Shown: one piece after another, positions 52,541 to 61,379 of the stretch | How positions within the stretch are numbered: position 1 is the first letter of the stretch | Layout of the letters: every line of letters begins with the position of its first letter | NCBI RefSeq assembly: GCF_001812805.1 | Contig: NZ_KV810465.1 | Coordinates: forward strand, 1 to 62,190 | Source of the DNA: Corynebacterium sp. HMSC078H07 | GTDB lineage: Bacteria; Actinomycetota; Actinomycetes; Mycobacteriales; Mycobacteriaceae | DNA length: 62,190 bases | Direction of reading: 5' to 3' | Made by a program: the position numbers and the translations under genes | The notes under the pieces: model-generated | Database searches by the model: none | Told to the model about the DNA's origin: nothing | Seen by the model: only the letters and a program-made list of their open reading frames with translations

Positions 52541-54412
52541 ATGGTCACTGTGAACTCTCAGAAATCAACCGGCCCCGCGGTCGGCATCTACCCGCATAAC
52601 ATGCACCCAGGCTTGGTTCCCGGCATCGGTGTCGAGGACCAACGCAACACTTTTGGTCTGGACAAGATCACCTTCTTCACCACCGCCGTCTTCGTTGTGG
52701 CCTTCATCATCTGGGGTATCAGTTCGCCAGATTCGGTATCGGCAGCCTCGTCCGCTGCTTTCTCCTGGGCCATCACCAACGCTGGTTGGCTGCTCAACAT
52801 CACCATGATGATGGCCGTCTTCACCATGACGTACATCGGATTCTCTCGTCTCGGCCGCATCAAGCTCGGCACCGACGACGAAGAGCCGGAGTTCGGCTGG
52901 TTCAGCTGGGTCGCGATGATGTTCGGCGCCGGCATTGGCGTCGGAATCTTCTTCTACGGTCCTTCCGAGCCTCTCGCGCACTATATTTCTCCGCCACCGC
53001 ACACTGTCGACGGCAACACTGTTGAAGCCCTCCACCAATCCATGGCTCAAGCGCACTACCACTGGGGCTTGTCTCCGTGGGCGGCTTATGCCCTCGTCGG
53101 TGGAGCCATCGCCTACTCCTCCTACCGCCGCGGCCGAGTTCCGCTTGTCTCCTCTATTTTCAAACCACTCTTTGGTTCCCGTGATACTGACGGCCCGCTG
53201 GGCAAGCTTATCGACATCCTCGCTCTCGTCGCTACCCTCTTCGGCACCGCCGCCACGCTGGGACTTTCTGCTATCCAGATTGGCCAAGGCGTGTCGATTA
53301 TCCGCGGCACCGGCCCCTTGACCAACACCGCACTTATTGTCGTCATTGCGGTGCTGGGCTGCGGCTTTATCATTTCCGCGGTCTCCGGTGTTGCCCGGGG
53401 TGTGCGCTACCTTTCCAACTTCAATATCTCGCTCACGTTAGGCCTCGTGTTTTTCGTCTTCCTCGTCGGCCCAACGTTACTCCTGCTTAACCTCGTGCCG
53501 TCCGGCATCGTGACCTACATCGACCAGCTTTTGCCCATGATGGCCAAGGGGCTGTCCTGGGGTGATGAGACCATCGAGTTCCAGTCCTACTGGACCGCCT
53601 TCTACTGGGCGTGGTGGATTGCGTGGACTCCGTTCGTGGGCATGTTCGTCGCCCGCATTTCCCGCGGCCGCACATTGCGCGAATTCACCGCAGTAACGAT
53701 CTTTGCGCCGTCCCTCATCCTCATCCTGGCCTTTACTATCTTCGGCGGTACCGCCATCTCCTTCCAACGCGAAGGTCTCCCCGGCTTCGACGGCTCAGCT
53801 TCCGGTGAGCAGGTGCTCTTCACCATGTTCGACAACCTGCCGCTTAGCCAGATCACGCCTTTCGTCCTGCTGACCGTACTGGCAGTTTTCTTCATTACCT
53901 CCGCCGATTCTGCCTCCGTCATCATGGGCACCATGTCCTCCAAGGGGGATCCCGCCCCGAGTAAAATCATCGTCATCTTCTGGGGATTGTGCATGATGGG
54001 CATTGCCGTCGTCATGCTGCTCACCGGCGGCGAAGACGTGCTCACGGGCCTGCAGAACCTCACTATTCTTTCCGCGCTGCCCTTCTGCCTCGTGCTTCTC
54101 TTCATGATGGTGGCCCTCATCAAGGATCTGCGCTCCGACCCCATGTTCATCCGCCGCACGTACGCCCGCGCCGCAGTGGAGAATGCGGTGCTACGCGGCA
54201 TCGAGGAACATGGCGACGACTTCGAGCTCTCCATCGAACATGCAGATGAGGGCCGCGGTGCCGGCTCCGAGTTTGATTCTTCCGCGCACCGCTACACCGA
54301 CTGGTATCAGCGCACCAACGAGTCTGGAGAGAATGTCGATTACGATTTCGACACAGATACGTGGTCTGATGGCTATGAGCCCGAAACCACAGAGGAGAAT
54401 AAGGAGAAATAG
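52541..54412 (+). CDS. BCCT-family compatible-solute transporter
   Basis: The 623-residue carrier belongs to the betaine-choline-carnitine family (12 helices). Signatures are PEFGWFSWVAMMFGAGIGVGIFFYGPSEPLAHY (residues about 115-147), the Trp box YWAWWIAWTPFVGMFVARIS, and the glycine-rich GAGIGVG that binds sodium and substrate. The C-terminal region is acidic (DTDTWSDGYEPETTEENKE), unlike the basic osmosensing tail of BetP, so EctP- or LcoP-like roles are more likely. A small membrane protein follows and is coupled. Confidence 0.93.
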   Translation: MVTVNSQKSTGPAVGIYPHNMHPGLVPGIGVEDQRNTFGLDKITFFTTAVFVVAFIIWGISSPDSVSAASSAAFSWAITNAGWLLNITMMMAVFTMTYIGFSRLGRIKLGTDDEEPEFGWFSWVAMMFGAGIGVGIFFYGPSEPLAHYISPPPHTVDGNTVEALHQSMAQAHYHWGLSPWAAYALVGGAIAYSSYRRGRVPLVSSIFKPLFGSRDTDGPLGKLIDILALVATLFGTAATLGLSAIQIGQGVSIIRGTGPLTNTALIVVIAVLGCGFIISAVSGVARGVRYLSNFNISLTLGLVFFVFLVGPTLLLLNLVPSGIVTYIDQLLPMMAKGLSWGDETIEFQSYWTAFYWAWWIAWTPFVGMFVARISRGRTLREFTAVTIFAPSLILILAFTIFGGTAISFQREGLPGFDGSASGEQVLFTMFDNLPLSQITPFVLLTVLAVFFITSADSASVIMGTMSSKGDPAPSKIIVIFWGLCMMGIAVVMLLTGGEDVLTGLQNLTILSALPFCLVLLFMMVALIKDLRSDPMFIRRTYARAAVENAVLRGIEEHGDDFELSIEHADEGRGAGSEFDSSAHRYTDWYQRTNESGENVDYDFDTDTWSDGYEPETTEENKEK

Positions 54413-54792
54413 TGGGAATCCCTGACGACGTTGTCCTAGACGGCTATACCCTCATCGAGCAACACGAGATTGACCACGAGTTCCTCATCAATGGCTCGCC
54501 GCTCGCCGTGGATACGCCTCTGCTTTTCGCACTCACGATTGTTGGTGTTCTCCTCGTGGCGGCCAGCTTCTTCCTGCGCAGGCCGGTCCGCATCATCGCC
54601 GGACTACTGGGCGCGATCCTGACGCTTACCAAGCTGTGGTGGATGCCCATCGCGCTGGCCCGCCAGTTCGAGGACAGCCAAGTCTTCGGCTACACGCTGA
54701 AGTACTACCCCCAGTACTGGCCGGCGGCCTCCGTCATCGTGGTCGTCATCGCTATCATCGGCATCATTTCCGCCTTCCTCCGCCGACGCTAA
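54412..54792 (+). CDS. Small membrane protein coupled to the BCCT carrier
   Basis: The 126-residue protein has three hydrophobic segments (LLFALTIVGVLLVAASFFL, VRIIAGLLGAILTLTKLWWM, ASVIVVVIAIIGIISAFL). It starts GTG in a TAGTG overlap with the carrier stop, after AAGGAG. It may be an accessory subunit. The stop overlaps the convergent response regulator gene by 4 bases. Confidence 0.82.
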   Translation: MGIPDDVVLDGYTLIEQHEIDHEFLINGSPLAVDTPLLFALTIVGVLLVAASFFLRRPVRIIAGLLGAILTLTKLWWMPIALARQFEDSQVFGYTLKYYPQYWPAASVIVVVIAIIGIISAFLRRR

Positions 54793-55433
54793 CGCGATTC
54801 CAGCACAGCAATCGCAATGTGCACGCGGTTGGTACCGCCCAGCTTGTCCAAGATGTGCTTGATGTGGGTCTTCACCGTGGTCACGGAGACATAGAGCTGA
54901 TCGGCGATCTCTTGGTTATCCAAACCTTGGGCCACGAGTTGCGCCACGTCGTTCTCGCGCTGGCTCAAGCCGCCCAGGGGGCGGGGCTCAGGCGCCTTGG
55001 CTGCGGGCGCGGGCTCGGGGCGCTTGAGCGCCAGCAGGTTCTTCAGAGCCTTCGGGCTTAGCAACTGCTGCCCTGCGGCCACGGCCCGCACCGCCGAGAC
55101 CAGTCCTTCTGGCTCGATGGTCTTGAGCAAGAAGCCCATCGCTCCGGCATGCAGCGCATCCACGATGAACTCATCCGTATCAAAAGCGGTGAGCATGACC
55201 ACCGGAATGTCTGGCGCACTCGCGCGCAGTTTCCCGGCCGCCTCGATTCCGTCCATGACGGGCATGCGGATATCCATGAGGACAACATCAGGGCGCAGGT
55301 CCAGCACGCGGGCCACGCCGTCTCGCCCATTGCTGGCCTCAGCCACCACCTCGATGTCCGGCGCGCCTTCCAGGATGAAGCGGATACCGCGCCGCAGCGC
55401 CTGCTCGTCGTCGACCAACACCACTGAAATCAT
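54789..55433 (-). CDS. NarL/LuxR-type response regulator
   Basis: The 214-residue protein has a receiver domain (VVLVDDEQALRRGIRFILEG, phospho-acceptor Asp in DVVLMDIRMPVMDG, Lys in GFLLKTIEPEGL) and a LuxR helix-turn-helix (GGLSQRENDVAQLVAQGLDN, VTTVKTHIKHILDKLG). It is coupled by ATGA to the histidine kinase gene. A likely target is the dyad-bearing promoter next to the kinase start. Confidence 0.94.
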   Translation of the reverse strand: MISVVLVDDEQALRRGIRFILEGAPDIEVVAEASNGRDGVARVLDLRPDVVLMDIRMPVMDGIEAAGKLRASAPDIPVVMLTAFDTDEFIVDALHAGAMGFLLKTIEPEGLVSAVRAVAAGQQLLSPKALKNLLALKRPEPAPAAKAPEPRPLGGLSQRENDVAQLVAQGLDNQEIADQLYVSVTTVKTHIKHILDKLGGTNRVHIAIAVLESR

Positions 55434-56602
55434 TGTGCGCTTGCCTCCTCCGGTAGTTCGAGGACCCAGGTGAAGGTGGAGGCGTCGTCAAGCACGGTGA
55501 AAGTACCTCCCGCCAACCGGGCGCGTTCCTCCATGCCCAGCAAGCCGTTCCCGCCACCGGACTCCGGCTGATCCGCCACTTTCTTGTTCTGCATGGTCAC
55601 CCGGACCTTATCCTCCTCGTTCTCCACCCTGAGCGTCACCTTCTGGCCCGGCGCGTATTTGCGGGCATTGGTCAGCCCTTCCTGCACGGCGCGGCCCATC
55701 GTGTGGGCGGCTAGTGTGCTCAGCTTATCGACATCCCCCTTCTCATAGCGCACCTTCGTCCCCGCCGCGCGTGCGCGCTCAATGTGTTCCTCGATGCTCG
55801 CGCGCGGATCCACGCGGTCATCCACGCGCAGCGCCTTGATGACCCCGCGCAGGTCCTCCACGGCGGCCTTGGCCTCAGACTGGATGGTTCCCGCCGCCTC
55901 GGCGATGTGCTCCGGGTCGGCGTCCTTGCGGTAGCTGAGGCCACCTGCGTACACGGAAATGAGGCTGAGCCGATGCGAGAGGGAATCGTGGATATCGCGC
56001 GCAATGCGGTTGCGCTCCTCCAGGCGCGCCCGCTCCTCGCGCGAGCGCAGCTGGTCCTCATTGAGCTCCGCCAAGCTCACCAACGTGACCTCGCGCTGGC
56101 GGCGCTGCGCGCGCACCGAGCCCGTAATCCAGGCAACGATCAAAAAGATGCTTCCAAAGAGTCCGTAACCAAAGATCGACAGGTAGTTCACCTGCAGGTC
56201 AGGCACCGCCATGACGGTTACATACGAGGCCACCAGCACCACCGTCCCCACCAAGGACCAGCGCAGACGGCCGCGCGAAATGAGCGAGATCAAGACCACC
56301 AGCACTGACAGAGACAGTGGGCGAAACCCGCCCAGTACGAGGACGAGCAGAGCCGCAATCAGCGCCACCGGGTGACCGGGGTACTCCTCGTGGATGTTGC
56401 GCTCCCGCCGCGAGTGATGCAGGGCGAAGGGCAGCAGAAGCCACGTGACAAAGCTAAACAGAACCATGAAGCTGGAAATCATGGCTTGCTCGTCCGACCC
56501 GTCAAATTTTTCGAGCTGGGGGATCCACGCGGCCCCATCCACCACCACGCAGAGCATGATGAGCAGCACCGTGATCCATAGTGGTCGCGTCTTTCTCGTC
56601 AT
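55430..56602 (-). CDS. Membrane histidine kinase (HisKA_3 type)
   Basis: The 390-residue kinase has five or six N-terminal membrane helices (about 1-155), a DHp helix with ARDIHDSLSHRLSLISVYAGG (phospho-His), and an ATPase domain ending NGLLGMEERARLAGGTF. It has almost no extracellular domain, so it may sense the membrane itself, as DesK/LiaS-type kinases do. ATG 56602 (MTRKTRPLW) is taken as start; a longer frame to 56662 crosses the shared promoter. Confidence 0.93.
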   Translation of the reverse strand: MTRKTRPLWITVLLIMLCVVVDGAAWIPQLEKFDGSDEQAMISSFMVLFSFVTWLLLPFALHHSRRERNIHEEYPGHPVALIAALLVLVLGGFRPLSLSVLVVLISLISRGRLRWSLVGTVVLVASYVTVMAVPDLQVNYLSIFGYGLFGSIFLIVAWITGSVRAQRRQREVTLVSLAELNEDQLRSREERARLEERNRIARDIHDSLSHRLSLISVYAGGLSYRKDADPEHIAEAAGTIQSEAKAAVEDLRGVIKALRVDDRVDPRASIEEHIERARAAGTKVRYEKGDVDKLSTLAAHTMGRAVQEGLTNARKYAPGQKVTLRVENEEDKVRVTMQNKKVADQPESGGGNGLLGMEERARLAGGTFTVLDDASTFTWVLELPEEASAQ

Positions 56603-56636
56603 GGTTGTCACGATAGCTCTCCCCCAGGGTATGGAA

Positions 56637-56654
56637 ATCCTCCCTGCGGAGGAT
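56637..56654. promoter_or_regulatory. Dyad operator upstream of prsW-like gene 1
   Basis: ATCCTCC-CTGC-GGAGGAT is a perfect 7-bp dyad ending 36 bases before ATG 56691. CATAGT at about 56676 is a possible -10. The same 24 bases (AATCCTCCCTGCGGAGGATA and CCGG) recur at 57422-57445. The site lies in the 88-base region shared with the divergent kinase gene. Confidence 0.65.
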
Positions 56655-56690
56655 ACCGGCACCCCAGGCGCAGTTCATAGTCTAAACCGC

Positions 56691-57479
56691 ATGAGAAGAA
56701 CACAGACTTTATATGAACTGCTTACCGCCGCCGGGCTGGTGTTCGCCGTTTATGATTTCTCCCAAGGTCCTTTCGTCACTACCAGCGCGCTCGCCGCAGT
56801 GTTATATGCGGCTGTCGCAATCGGTCTCACGCTGCTGATTCTGCGCAAGCACCCGGGCATTGCGCACGGGGTGGTGTGGGGCATTGCGGTTACCAGAGTC
56901 GCCGGCCAGCTCAACGAGAACATGAACCACCTCCTCATCCGCACGGTCCCAGACTGGCTGGTCATCGCTGGAATCGCCCCACTTAACGAGGAAGTCCTCA
57001 AATTCCTCGGCGTCATCTTCATTTGCACCTGCGTCATCCGGCCCCGCCACTGGGCGGACTACGTCTTCGTCGGCGTGGCCGTAGGCATGGGCTTTAGCGT
57101 GAGCGAGAACGCCGCCTACTACGCCAACATGACACTGGAGAACCTCGATTCTGATCTCAAGGGAACGCTCCTGGGGCTCCTTGCCCGATTCATCGCGAAC
57201 CCGCTCATGCATTCCTTCTTCACCGGCATCGCAGCATATGGACTCTCCCGCAGGCAACCGGTGCGCTGGCTGCTTATCGCCATGGCGGTGCACTTCACGG
57301 CTAATATCGGCCCGTCTATCTCTACCGCGTTTGACGACGCCCTATGGCCCATCTTCCCCACCTTCCTCATCCTCATCGGCCTGTGGGTCGCCACGATTGT
57401 CAGCATTGTGAAACTCCGCAGAATCCTCCCTGCGGAGGATACCGGGGTCAAACCGCAGCTCTTAGGGTCAAAAGCATGA
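56691..57479 (+). CDS. PrsW-like intramembrane protease, copy 1
   Basis: The 262-residue protein has about eight membrane helices and the PrsW/CPBP-type site: APLNEEVLKFLGV (Glu-Glu), SVSENAAYYANM, NPLMHSFFTGIAAYGL and MAVHFTANIGPS, which supply the Glu and His residues expected to bind zinc. PrsW cuts anti-sigma factors in Bacillus; here the target is unknown. ATG 56691 is used. The longer frame to 56445 runs through the kinase gene and is false. Its stop overlaps the next start in ATGA. Confidence 0.87.
   Translation: MRRTQTLYELLTAAGLVFAVYDFSQGPFVTTSALAAVLYAAVAIGLTLLILRKHPGIAHGVVWGIAVTRVAGQLNENMNHLLIRTVPDWLVIAGIAPLNEEVLKFLGVIFICTCVIRPRHWADYVFVGVAVGMGFSVSENAAYYANMTLENLDSDLKGTLLGLLARFIANPLMHSFFTGIAAYGLSRRQPVRWLLIAMAVHFTANIGPSISTAFDDALWPIFPTFLILIGLWVATIVSIVKLRRILPAEDTGVKPQLLGSKA
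57423..57440. promoter_or_regulatory. Second copy of the dyad, upstream of the secreted-protein gene
   Basis: This is the same 18-base dyad as at 56637-56654, inside the end of prsW-like gene 1 and ending 35 bases before ATG 57476, one base closer than the first copy is to its ATG. The bases between the dyad and the ATG are also similar (CGCAG, then TTAG or TAG, then GCATGA). It looks like a duplicated promoter module inside a coding region. Confidence 0.65.
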
Positions 57480-57898
57480 AAAACACACTGATTTATTCCT
57501 GCATCGGCGTCCTCGCCGCAGTACCGCTTGCCGACGCCCTCCTCCCCGACCCCACTCCCGACACCACCCCCGTGCGCGGTATCCCGGGGCTCGAATGCCC
57601 GGAGGATCCGTACGCTTCCTCGCAGACATGGAACTGCGGGAGCGCGACCATCATTTCTGAGGAAGGCAGCTCCTCCCACGAGGTCGAGACCTACCTGCCG
57701 CGCCAGCACCGCTCGTTCACCGGGACGCGCGCGCTCACCGACGCCCCCATCACCACCCAGGCTGCCGAACTCTACCGCATTTCCGACGAGGACGGAATCA
57801 CGCTGGCGAACCCGCACAACAACACCGTCTCCTTCCTCCACATCGAGGGCCCGAAGGCAAGTGATTTCGCCGACCGCGTGCAGAAGGAGGATGCATGA
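57476..57898 (+). CDS. Secreted or anchored protein between two PrsW-like genes
   Basis: The 140-residue protein is not recognised. It opens with KNTLIYSCIGVLAAVPLADALLP in pieces: a charged start, a hydrophobic core and a possible cleavage or anchor region (residues 1-22). The outside part is Pro/Thr-rich, has two cysteines (LECPEDPYASSQTWNCGS, a possible disulfide), and a soluble acidic tail ending RVQKEDA. It overlaps both flanking protease genes in ATGA. It could be a substrate, a sensor or an inhibitor of them. Confidence 0.82.
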   Translation: MKNTLIYSCIGVLAAVPLADALLPDPTPDTTPVRGIPGLECPEDPYASSQTWNCGSATIISEEGSSSHEVETYLPRQHRSFTGTRALTDAPITTQAAELYRISDEDGITLANPHNNTVSFLHIEGPKASDFADRVQKEDA

Positions 57899-58665
57899 AG
57901 TACCTGTACTTCCTGCTGACCCTCGGCGCGCTAGGAGTGACCGTTGTCCACTACACCCGTGAGCCCTTCCTGCCGGCGAGCGCGCTGACTGCCGTGGTCT
58001 TCGCCGCCGTACTCGTCTCCCTCACGCTGTTCCTCCTGCGCCGCCGGCCGGGGATTGCGCACGGCGTGGTGTGGGGTATCGCCGTCTCCGGGCTCGCCGT
58101 GGAGCTCAATACGAACATGACACACCTCCTTGCCCGCGCGGGCCTGGACTGGCTGGGCGCTGCCGGGTACGCGCCGCTCACCGAAGAAGTGCTGAAATTC
58201 CTCGGCGTGATTCTCATTTGCACCTGCGTCATCCGGCCCCGTAGCTGGCTCGACTACGTCTTCGTGGGCGTGGCCGTGGGCCTCGGCTTCACTGCGGGTG
58301 AGGACGCTACCGCATTCGCGCGCATGACGGTGGATAACCTCGATTCGGATACCGCCGGCGCGATCTCAGCGGTGGTCATCCGTCTGGTGTCCAACCCGCT
58401 CTCCCACTCACTATTCACCGGGCTTAGCGCCTATGGCCTATCCCAGAAACAGCCGGTGCGCTGGCTCATTGCCGCCATCGCGGTGCACGTGACGAACAAC
58501 CTCTTCCCGTCGCTAAGCACCGCGTTCGACGACGCCATCTGGCCCCTCCTCGCCGGGATGGTCGTCGTGGTCGCTGTGTGGGTAGCCGTAATCTGGGGCG
58601 CTATCGCGCTGCGGAAGAAATCCGCTACTGCTCGGAGCCCGTTGCCTGAACGGGCGTACGCATAG
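57895..58665 (+). CDS. PrsW-like intramembrane protease, copy 2
   Basis: The 256-residue paralogue has the same architecture: APLTEEVLKFLGV, TAGEDATAFARM, NPLSHSLFTGLSAYGL, IAVHVTNNLFPS. The motif ENAAY of copy 1 is EDATAF here, so Asn and Tyr differ while Glu is kept. A stretch near FICTCVIRPR is almost identical at DNA level in both copies, which points to recent duplication or gene conversion. It overlaps the convergent M20 gene by 41 bases. Confidence 0.87.
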   Translation: MKYLYFLLTLGALGVTVVHYTREPFLPASALTAVVFAAVLVSLTLFLLRRRPGIAHGVVWGIAVSGLAVELNTNMTHLLARAGLDWLGAAGYAPLTEEVLKFLGVILICTCVIRPRSWLDYVFVGVAVGLGFTAGEDATAFARMTVDNLDSDTAGAISAVVIRLVSNPLSHSLFTGLSAYGLSQKQPVRWLIAAIAVHVTNNLFPSLSTAFDDAIWPLLAGMVVVVAVWVAVIWGAIALRKKSATARSPLPERAYA

Positions 58666-59968
58666 CCTTCGTGGCCGGCGAGGGGTGAGCGTCTTCGGCG
58701 GCGAGGCGCTCGAAGGCCACCGCCGCCAGGGCTGCGGCTTGGTCGCCCAGCACCGAGTCGTCGAAAGTCACCAACGGCGAGTGATTCCACTCGCGCATAT
58801 GCTCCGGGGTTTCCGGATTGGCTGTACCAAACCACATGAACGTGCCCGGGACCTGGGCCAGCACCACGCCAAAGTCCTCCGAGGCCATCATCGGCGTCTC
58901 CATCGGCAGGACATTCTCGGCCCCAAACATGCCTGCCCACAACGACGCCGCAAACTGGTCTTCTCTCGGCGAGGTTTTCGTCGCGGCATAGAGCACCTCA
59001 AAGTCCACCTTGGCCGTGCAGCGATGCGAGGCCGCCACGGAGCTCGAGACCTCGATGATCATCTGGCGGACGGCTTCGATGTGTTCGTCGCGAAGCACGC
59101 GCACCGTCGCCCCCAGCTCGGCCTTATCAGGAATGATGTTGACCGCGCCGTCGCCCGCGCGCAGGTTCGTCACGGTGATGACGATAGGTTCGTTAGCGTC
59201 GAAGCGCCGCGTCAGAGCCACCTGCAACGCCACCTGGATTTCCGCGAGCGCCGCCACCGGATCCACAGCGTCGTGCGGGCGCGAACCGTGCCCGCCTTTG
59301 CCGTAGACCGTGATCCACAGGTTGGAGGACGACGCCATCATCGGGCCGCCAATGTGGTGGAACGTGCCCCGATCCTGCGGCCCAACGTGGAGACCGTAGG
59401 CGGCAATGGGACGGCGTCCAGCAGCGTCAAGCACGCCTTCCTCAATCATGGGCTGCGCACCACCAGGGCCCTCCTCACCCGGCTGGAACATGAAGGTGAC
59501 ATCCCCCATCAGCTCCTCGCGGTGGCGGCACAGCATCTTCACCGCTCCGATAAGACCAGCCGTGTGCAGGTCATGGCCGCAGGCATGCATGTTGTTATTC
59601 CGCGACGCAAAAGGACTGCCCGTCTGCTCGCGCAGCGGCAAAGCGTCCATGTCCGCGCGCAGCAGCACCGACACCGGGCGCTCGCCGCGCTTGCCTCCGC
59701 GCAGCACGGCCACCACGGAACTCAAATCGCGCCCGCGATGAATCTCCAAAGGCAAGCCCTCGAGTGCTTCCAACACCTTCTTCTGTGTGCGCGGCAGGTG
59801 CAGGCCAATCTCCGGATTCTGGTGCATATCGCGCCTAAACTCCTGCAGCTCTGGGAGCAGCTCGCGGCCCTCCTCAAGGAACACCTCGCTGGCGAGCCGG
59901 TCCCCCAGCTTCGCAGAAACCATGGGAAGCGGGGGTAGTTGCTGGCGGTGGCGCGGCGCCATCTTCAT
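58625..59968 (-). CDS. M20-family amidohydrolase/peptidase
   Basis: The 447-residue enzyme has the M20D pattern: FRRDMHQNPEIGLHLPRTQK, LLRADMDALPLREQTG, NNNMHACGHDLHTAGLIGAV, FMFQPGEEGPGGAQPMIEEGV, and the dimerisation lid (KGGHGSRPHDAVDPVAALAE). These give the metal-binding His, Asp and Glu. Substrates are N-acyl amino acids or peptides, not readable. RBS AAAGGAT precedes the ATG. Corynebacterial relatives include enzymes acting on acyl-glutamine odour precursors. Confidence 0.93.
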   Translation of the reverse strand: MKMAPRHRQQLPPLPMVSAKLGDRLASEVFLEEGRELLPELQEFRRDMHQNPEIGLHLPRTQKKVLEALEGLPLEIHRGRDLSSVVAVLRGGKRGERPVSVLLRADMDALPLREQTGSPFASRNNNMHACGHDLHTAGLIGAVKMLCRHREELMGDVTFMFQPGEEGPGGAQPMIEEGVLDAAGRRPIAAYGLHVGPQDRGTFHHIGGPMMASSSNLWITVYGKGGHGSRPHDAVDPVAALAEIQVALQVALTRRFDANEPIVITVTNLRAGDGAVNIIPDKAELGATVRVLRDEHIEAVRQMIIEVSSSVAASHRCTAKVDFEVLYAATKTSPREDQFAASLWAGMFGAENVLPMETPMMASEDFGVVLAQVPGTFMWFGTANPETPEHMREWNHSPLVTFDDSVLGDQAAALAAVAFERLAAEDAHPSPATKAMRTPVQATGSEQ

Positions 59969-60032
59969 GGTGTCATCCTTTCGCAGAGTGGTTTCCCCGA
60001 GCCTACCTGCGACTGTATTAATGTACTAGGCC

Positions 60033-61112
60033 ATGAAGGTCCTTTCCGCGCTGGTGGCCAGCTCCCTGATGTTCACGCCCGGCTCCTCCTACCAACTGTC
60101 GAGCCGCGACGAAGCCTCCTCACAGTGGGCAGTTGACACTATGTTCAACGTCATCGATGGCTTGGGCACCTCCTCCCATCTGCTTACCGACGCATGGTCT
60201 ACGGAGCAGGAAGAGTACCCATACCCGATTAGAGAAATCGACGAGGTCTCCCTCGTGGAGCGGCGTGCTACCGACGAACCTGGCCGTGAGAAGTGGATCG
60301 TGTCTTCTCCATCAATGGGTCGTGACATTCCTGTCGACGTCGTCGTGGGCAACGGCGGGCCCGTTGTGTACTTTCTCGAGGGCGTAGATTCCCCGGAGAC
60401 CTCGAACTGGATCACCAAGGGGCATGTGAAGCGCGTCTTCGGCAAATCCGACGCCAGCATCGTCATCCCCTCGCAGGGAGCCGGATCCATGTGGACGGAC
60501 TGGAGAGAGGATGACCCGAAGTTGGGGCGCCACAAGTGGGAAACGTTCCTCATCACAGAACTGGCTCCGCTAGTGGAGGCGGAGCTCAACCACAACGGCA
60601 AACGCGGACTCATTGGGTTGTCCATGGGAGCATCGGGCGCGGTGATGATGGCGAACAACAACCCGGGTTTCTTCCATGGCGTGGCGGGCATTTCCGGCTG
60701 CTATTCCACCACCAGCAAGGTGGGCCAGGGCACGGTGGACTTGACGGTGCGCACCAAGGGCGGCGACCCGACGAACATGTGGGGCCCGCGCGGTTCGGAA
60801 GACTGGCTACGCAATGACGTCATGTCCCACCCGGAGGGGCTGCGCGGCACGGCGCTCTATCTCGCCGCGGCCTCGGGCGCGTGGACGGACGAGGAACTGG
60901 CGGCTTATCCCGGGAAATCCGTCAATGACCGCATCGGGGGCACCCTTTTGGAGGCCGGCTCACGTCGCTGTACGGAGGAGTTTTCCGCCGCGCTTGCCGA
61001 CGCCTCCATCCCCCACACCACCGACTATCTCACCGAAGGCACCCACGACTGGGTGATGTTTGGCAAGCAATTGCAGCCGGCGTGGGATGCGATTAAACCG
61101 GCTCTCTACTAA
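60033..61112 (+). CDS. cmt: Trehalose corynomycolyl transferase (antigen 85-like)
   Basis: The 359-residue alpha/beta hydrolase of the Ag85 type moves corynomycolic acids between trehalose and the wall. Visible: the entry WIVSSPSMGRDIPVDVVVG, VYFLEGVD, nucleophile elbow GLIGLSMGASGAVMMAN with Ser about 197, and THDWVMFGKQLQPAWD with the catalytic His about 337. The N-terminus is a short hydrophobic signal (KVLSALVASSLMFTPGSS). It is the clearest sign of a mycolate-containing organism in the window. Which Cmt paralogue it is cannot be decided. Confidence 0.92.
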   Translation: MKVLSALVASSLMFTPGSSYQLSSRDEASSQWAVDTMFNVIDGLGTSSHLLTDAWSTEQEEYPYPIREIDEVSLVERRATDEPGREKWIVSSPSMGRDIPVDVVVGNGGPVVYFLEGVDSPETSNWITKGHVKRVFGKSDASIVIPSQGAGSMWTDWREDDPKLGRHKWETFLITELAPLVEAELNHNGKRGLIGLSMGASGAVMMANNNPGFFHGVAGISGCYSTTSKVGQGTVDLTVRTKGGDPTNMWGPRGSEDWLRNDVMSHPEGLRGTALYLAAASGAWTDEELAAYPGKSVNDRIGGTLLEAGSRRCTEEFSAALADASIPHTTDYLTEGTHDWVMFGKQLQPAWDAIKPALY

Positions 61113-61122
61113 CGTCGACGGC

Positions 61123-61329
61123 ATGCCCCAATTCCGCAGCGCTTTCATCCCCGCCTCCATCCTCGTGGCAGGGCTTGTCATCCTCGCAGTGTTCTACGTC
61201 GGCTTAAGCCGCCATTACAACTCGCAGGAGCTGCAAGCGCTTATCGACGGCGCCAATGCCAACGGCCAGGACTATAGCGTCGTCATCCACAACGAGCTGA
61301 CCGGAAGCTATTCCTTTAACGCCGAGTAA
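61123..61329 (+). CDS. Small single-pass membrane protein
   Basis: The 68-residue protein has one helix (FIPASILVAGLVILAVFYVGL) and an outer tail with NSQELQALIDGANANGQDYS and ending YSFNAE. ATG 61123 lies 10 bases after the mycolyltransferase stop, so the two may be cotranscribed. Function unknown. Confidence 0.78.
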   Translation: MPQFRSAFIPASILVAGLVILAVFYVGLSRHYNSQELQALIDGANANGQDYSVVIHNELTGSYSFNAE

Positions 61330-61379
61330 TTCTGCGTTCCGGTTGCGGGGTTGGTGAACCTGTTTTAGTCTCTGTGGCC

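Noticed and set aside
56445..56690. N-terminal extension of prsW-like gene 1
   Set aside because: It overlaps the kinase start on the other strand and the dyad promoter, and is not membrane-like.
58685..59938. Rightward frame of 417 codons over the M20 hydrolase gene
   Set aside because: Antisense to a complete M20 gene with all metal motifs; composition is His/Arg/Leu-rich and non-protein-like.
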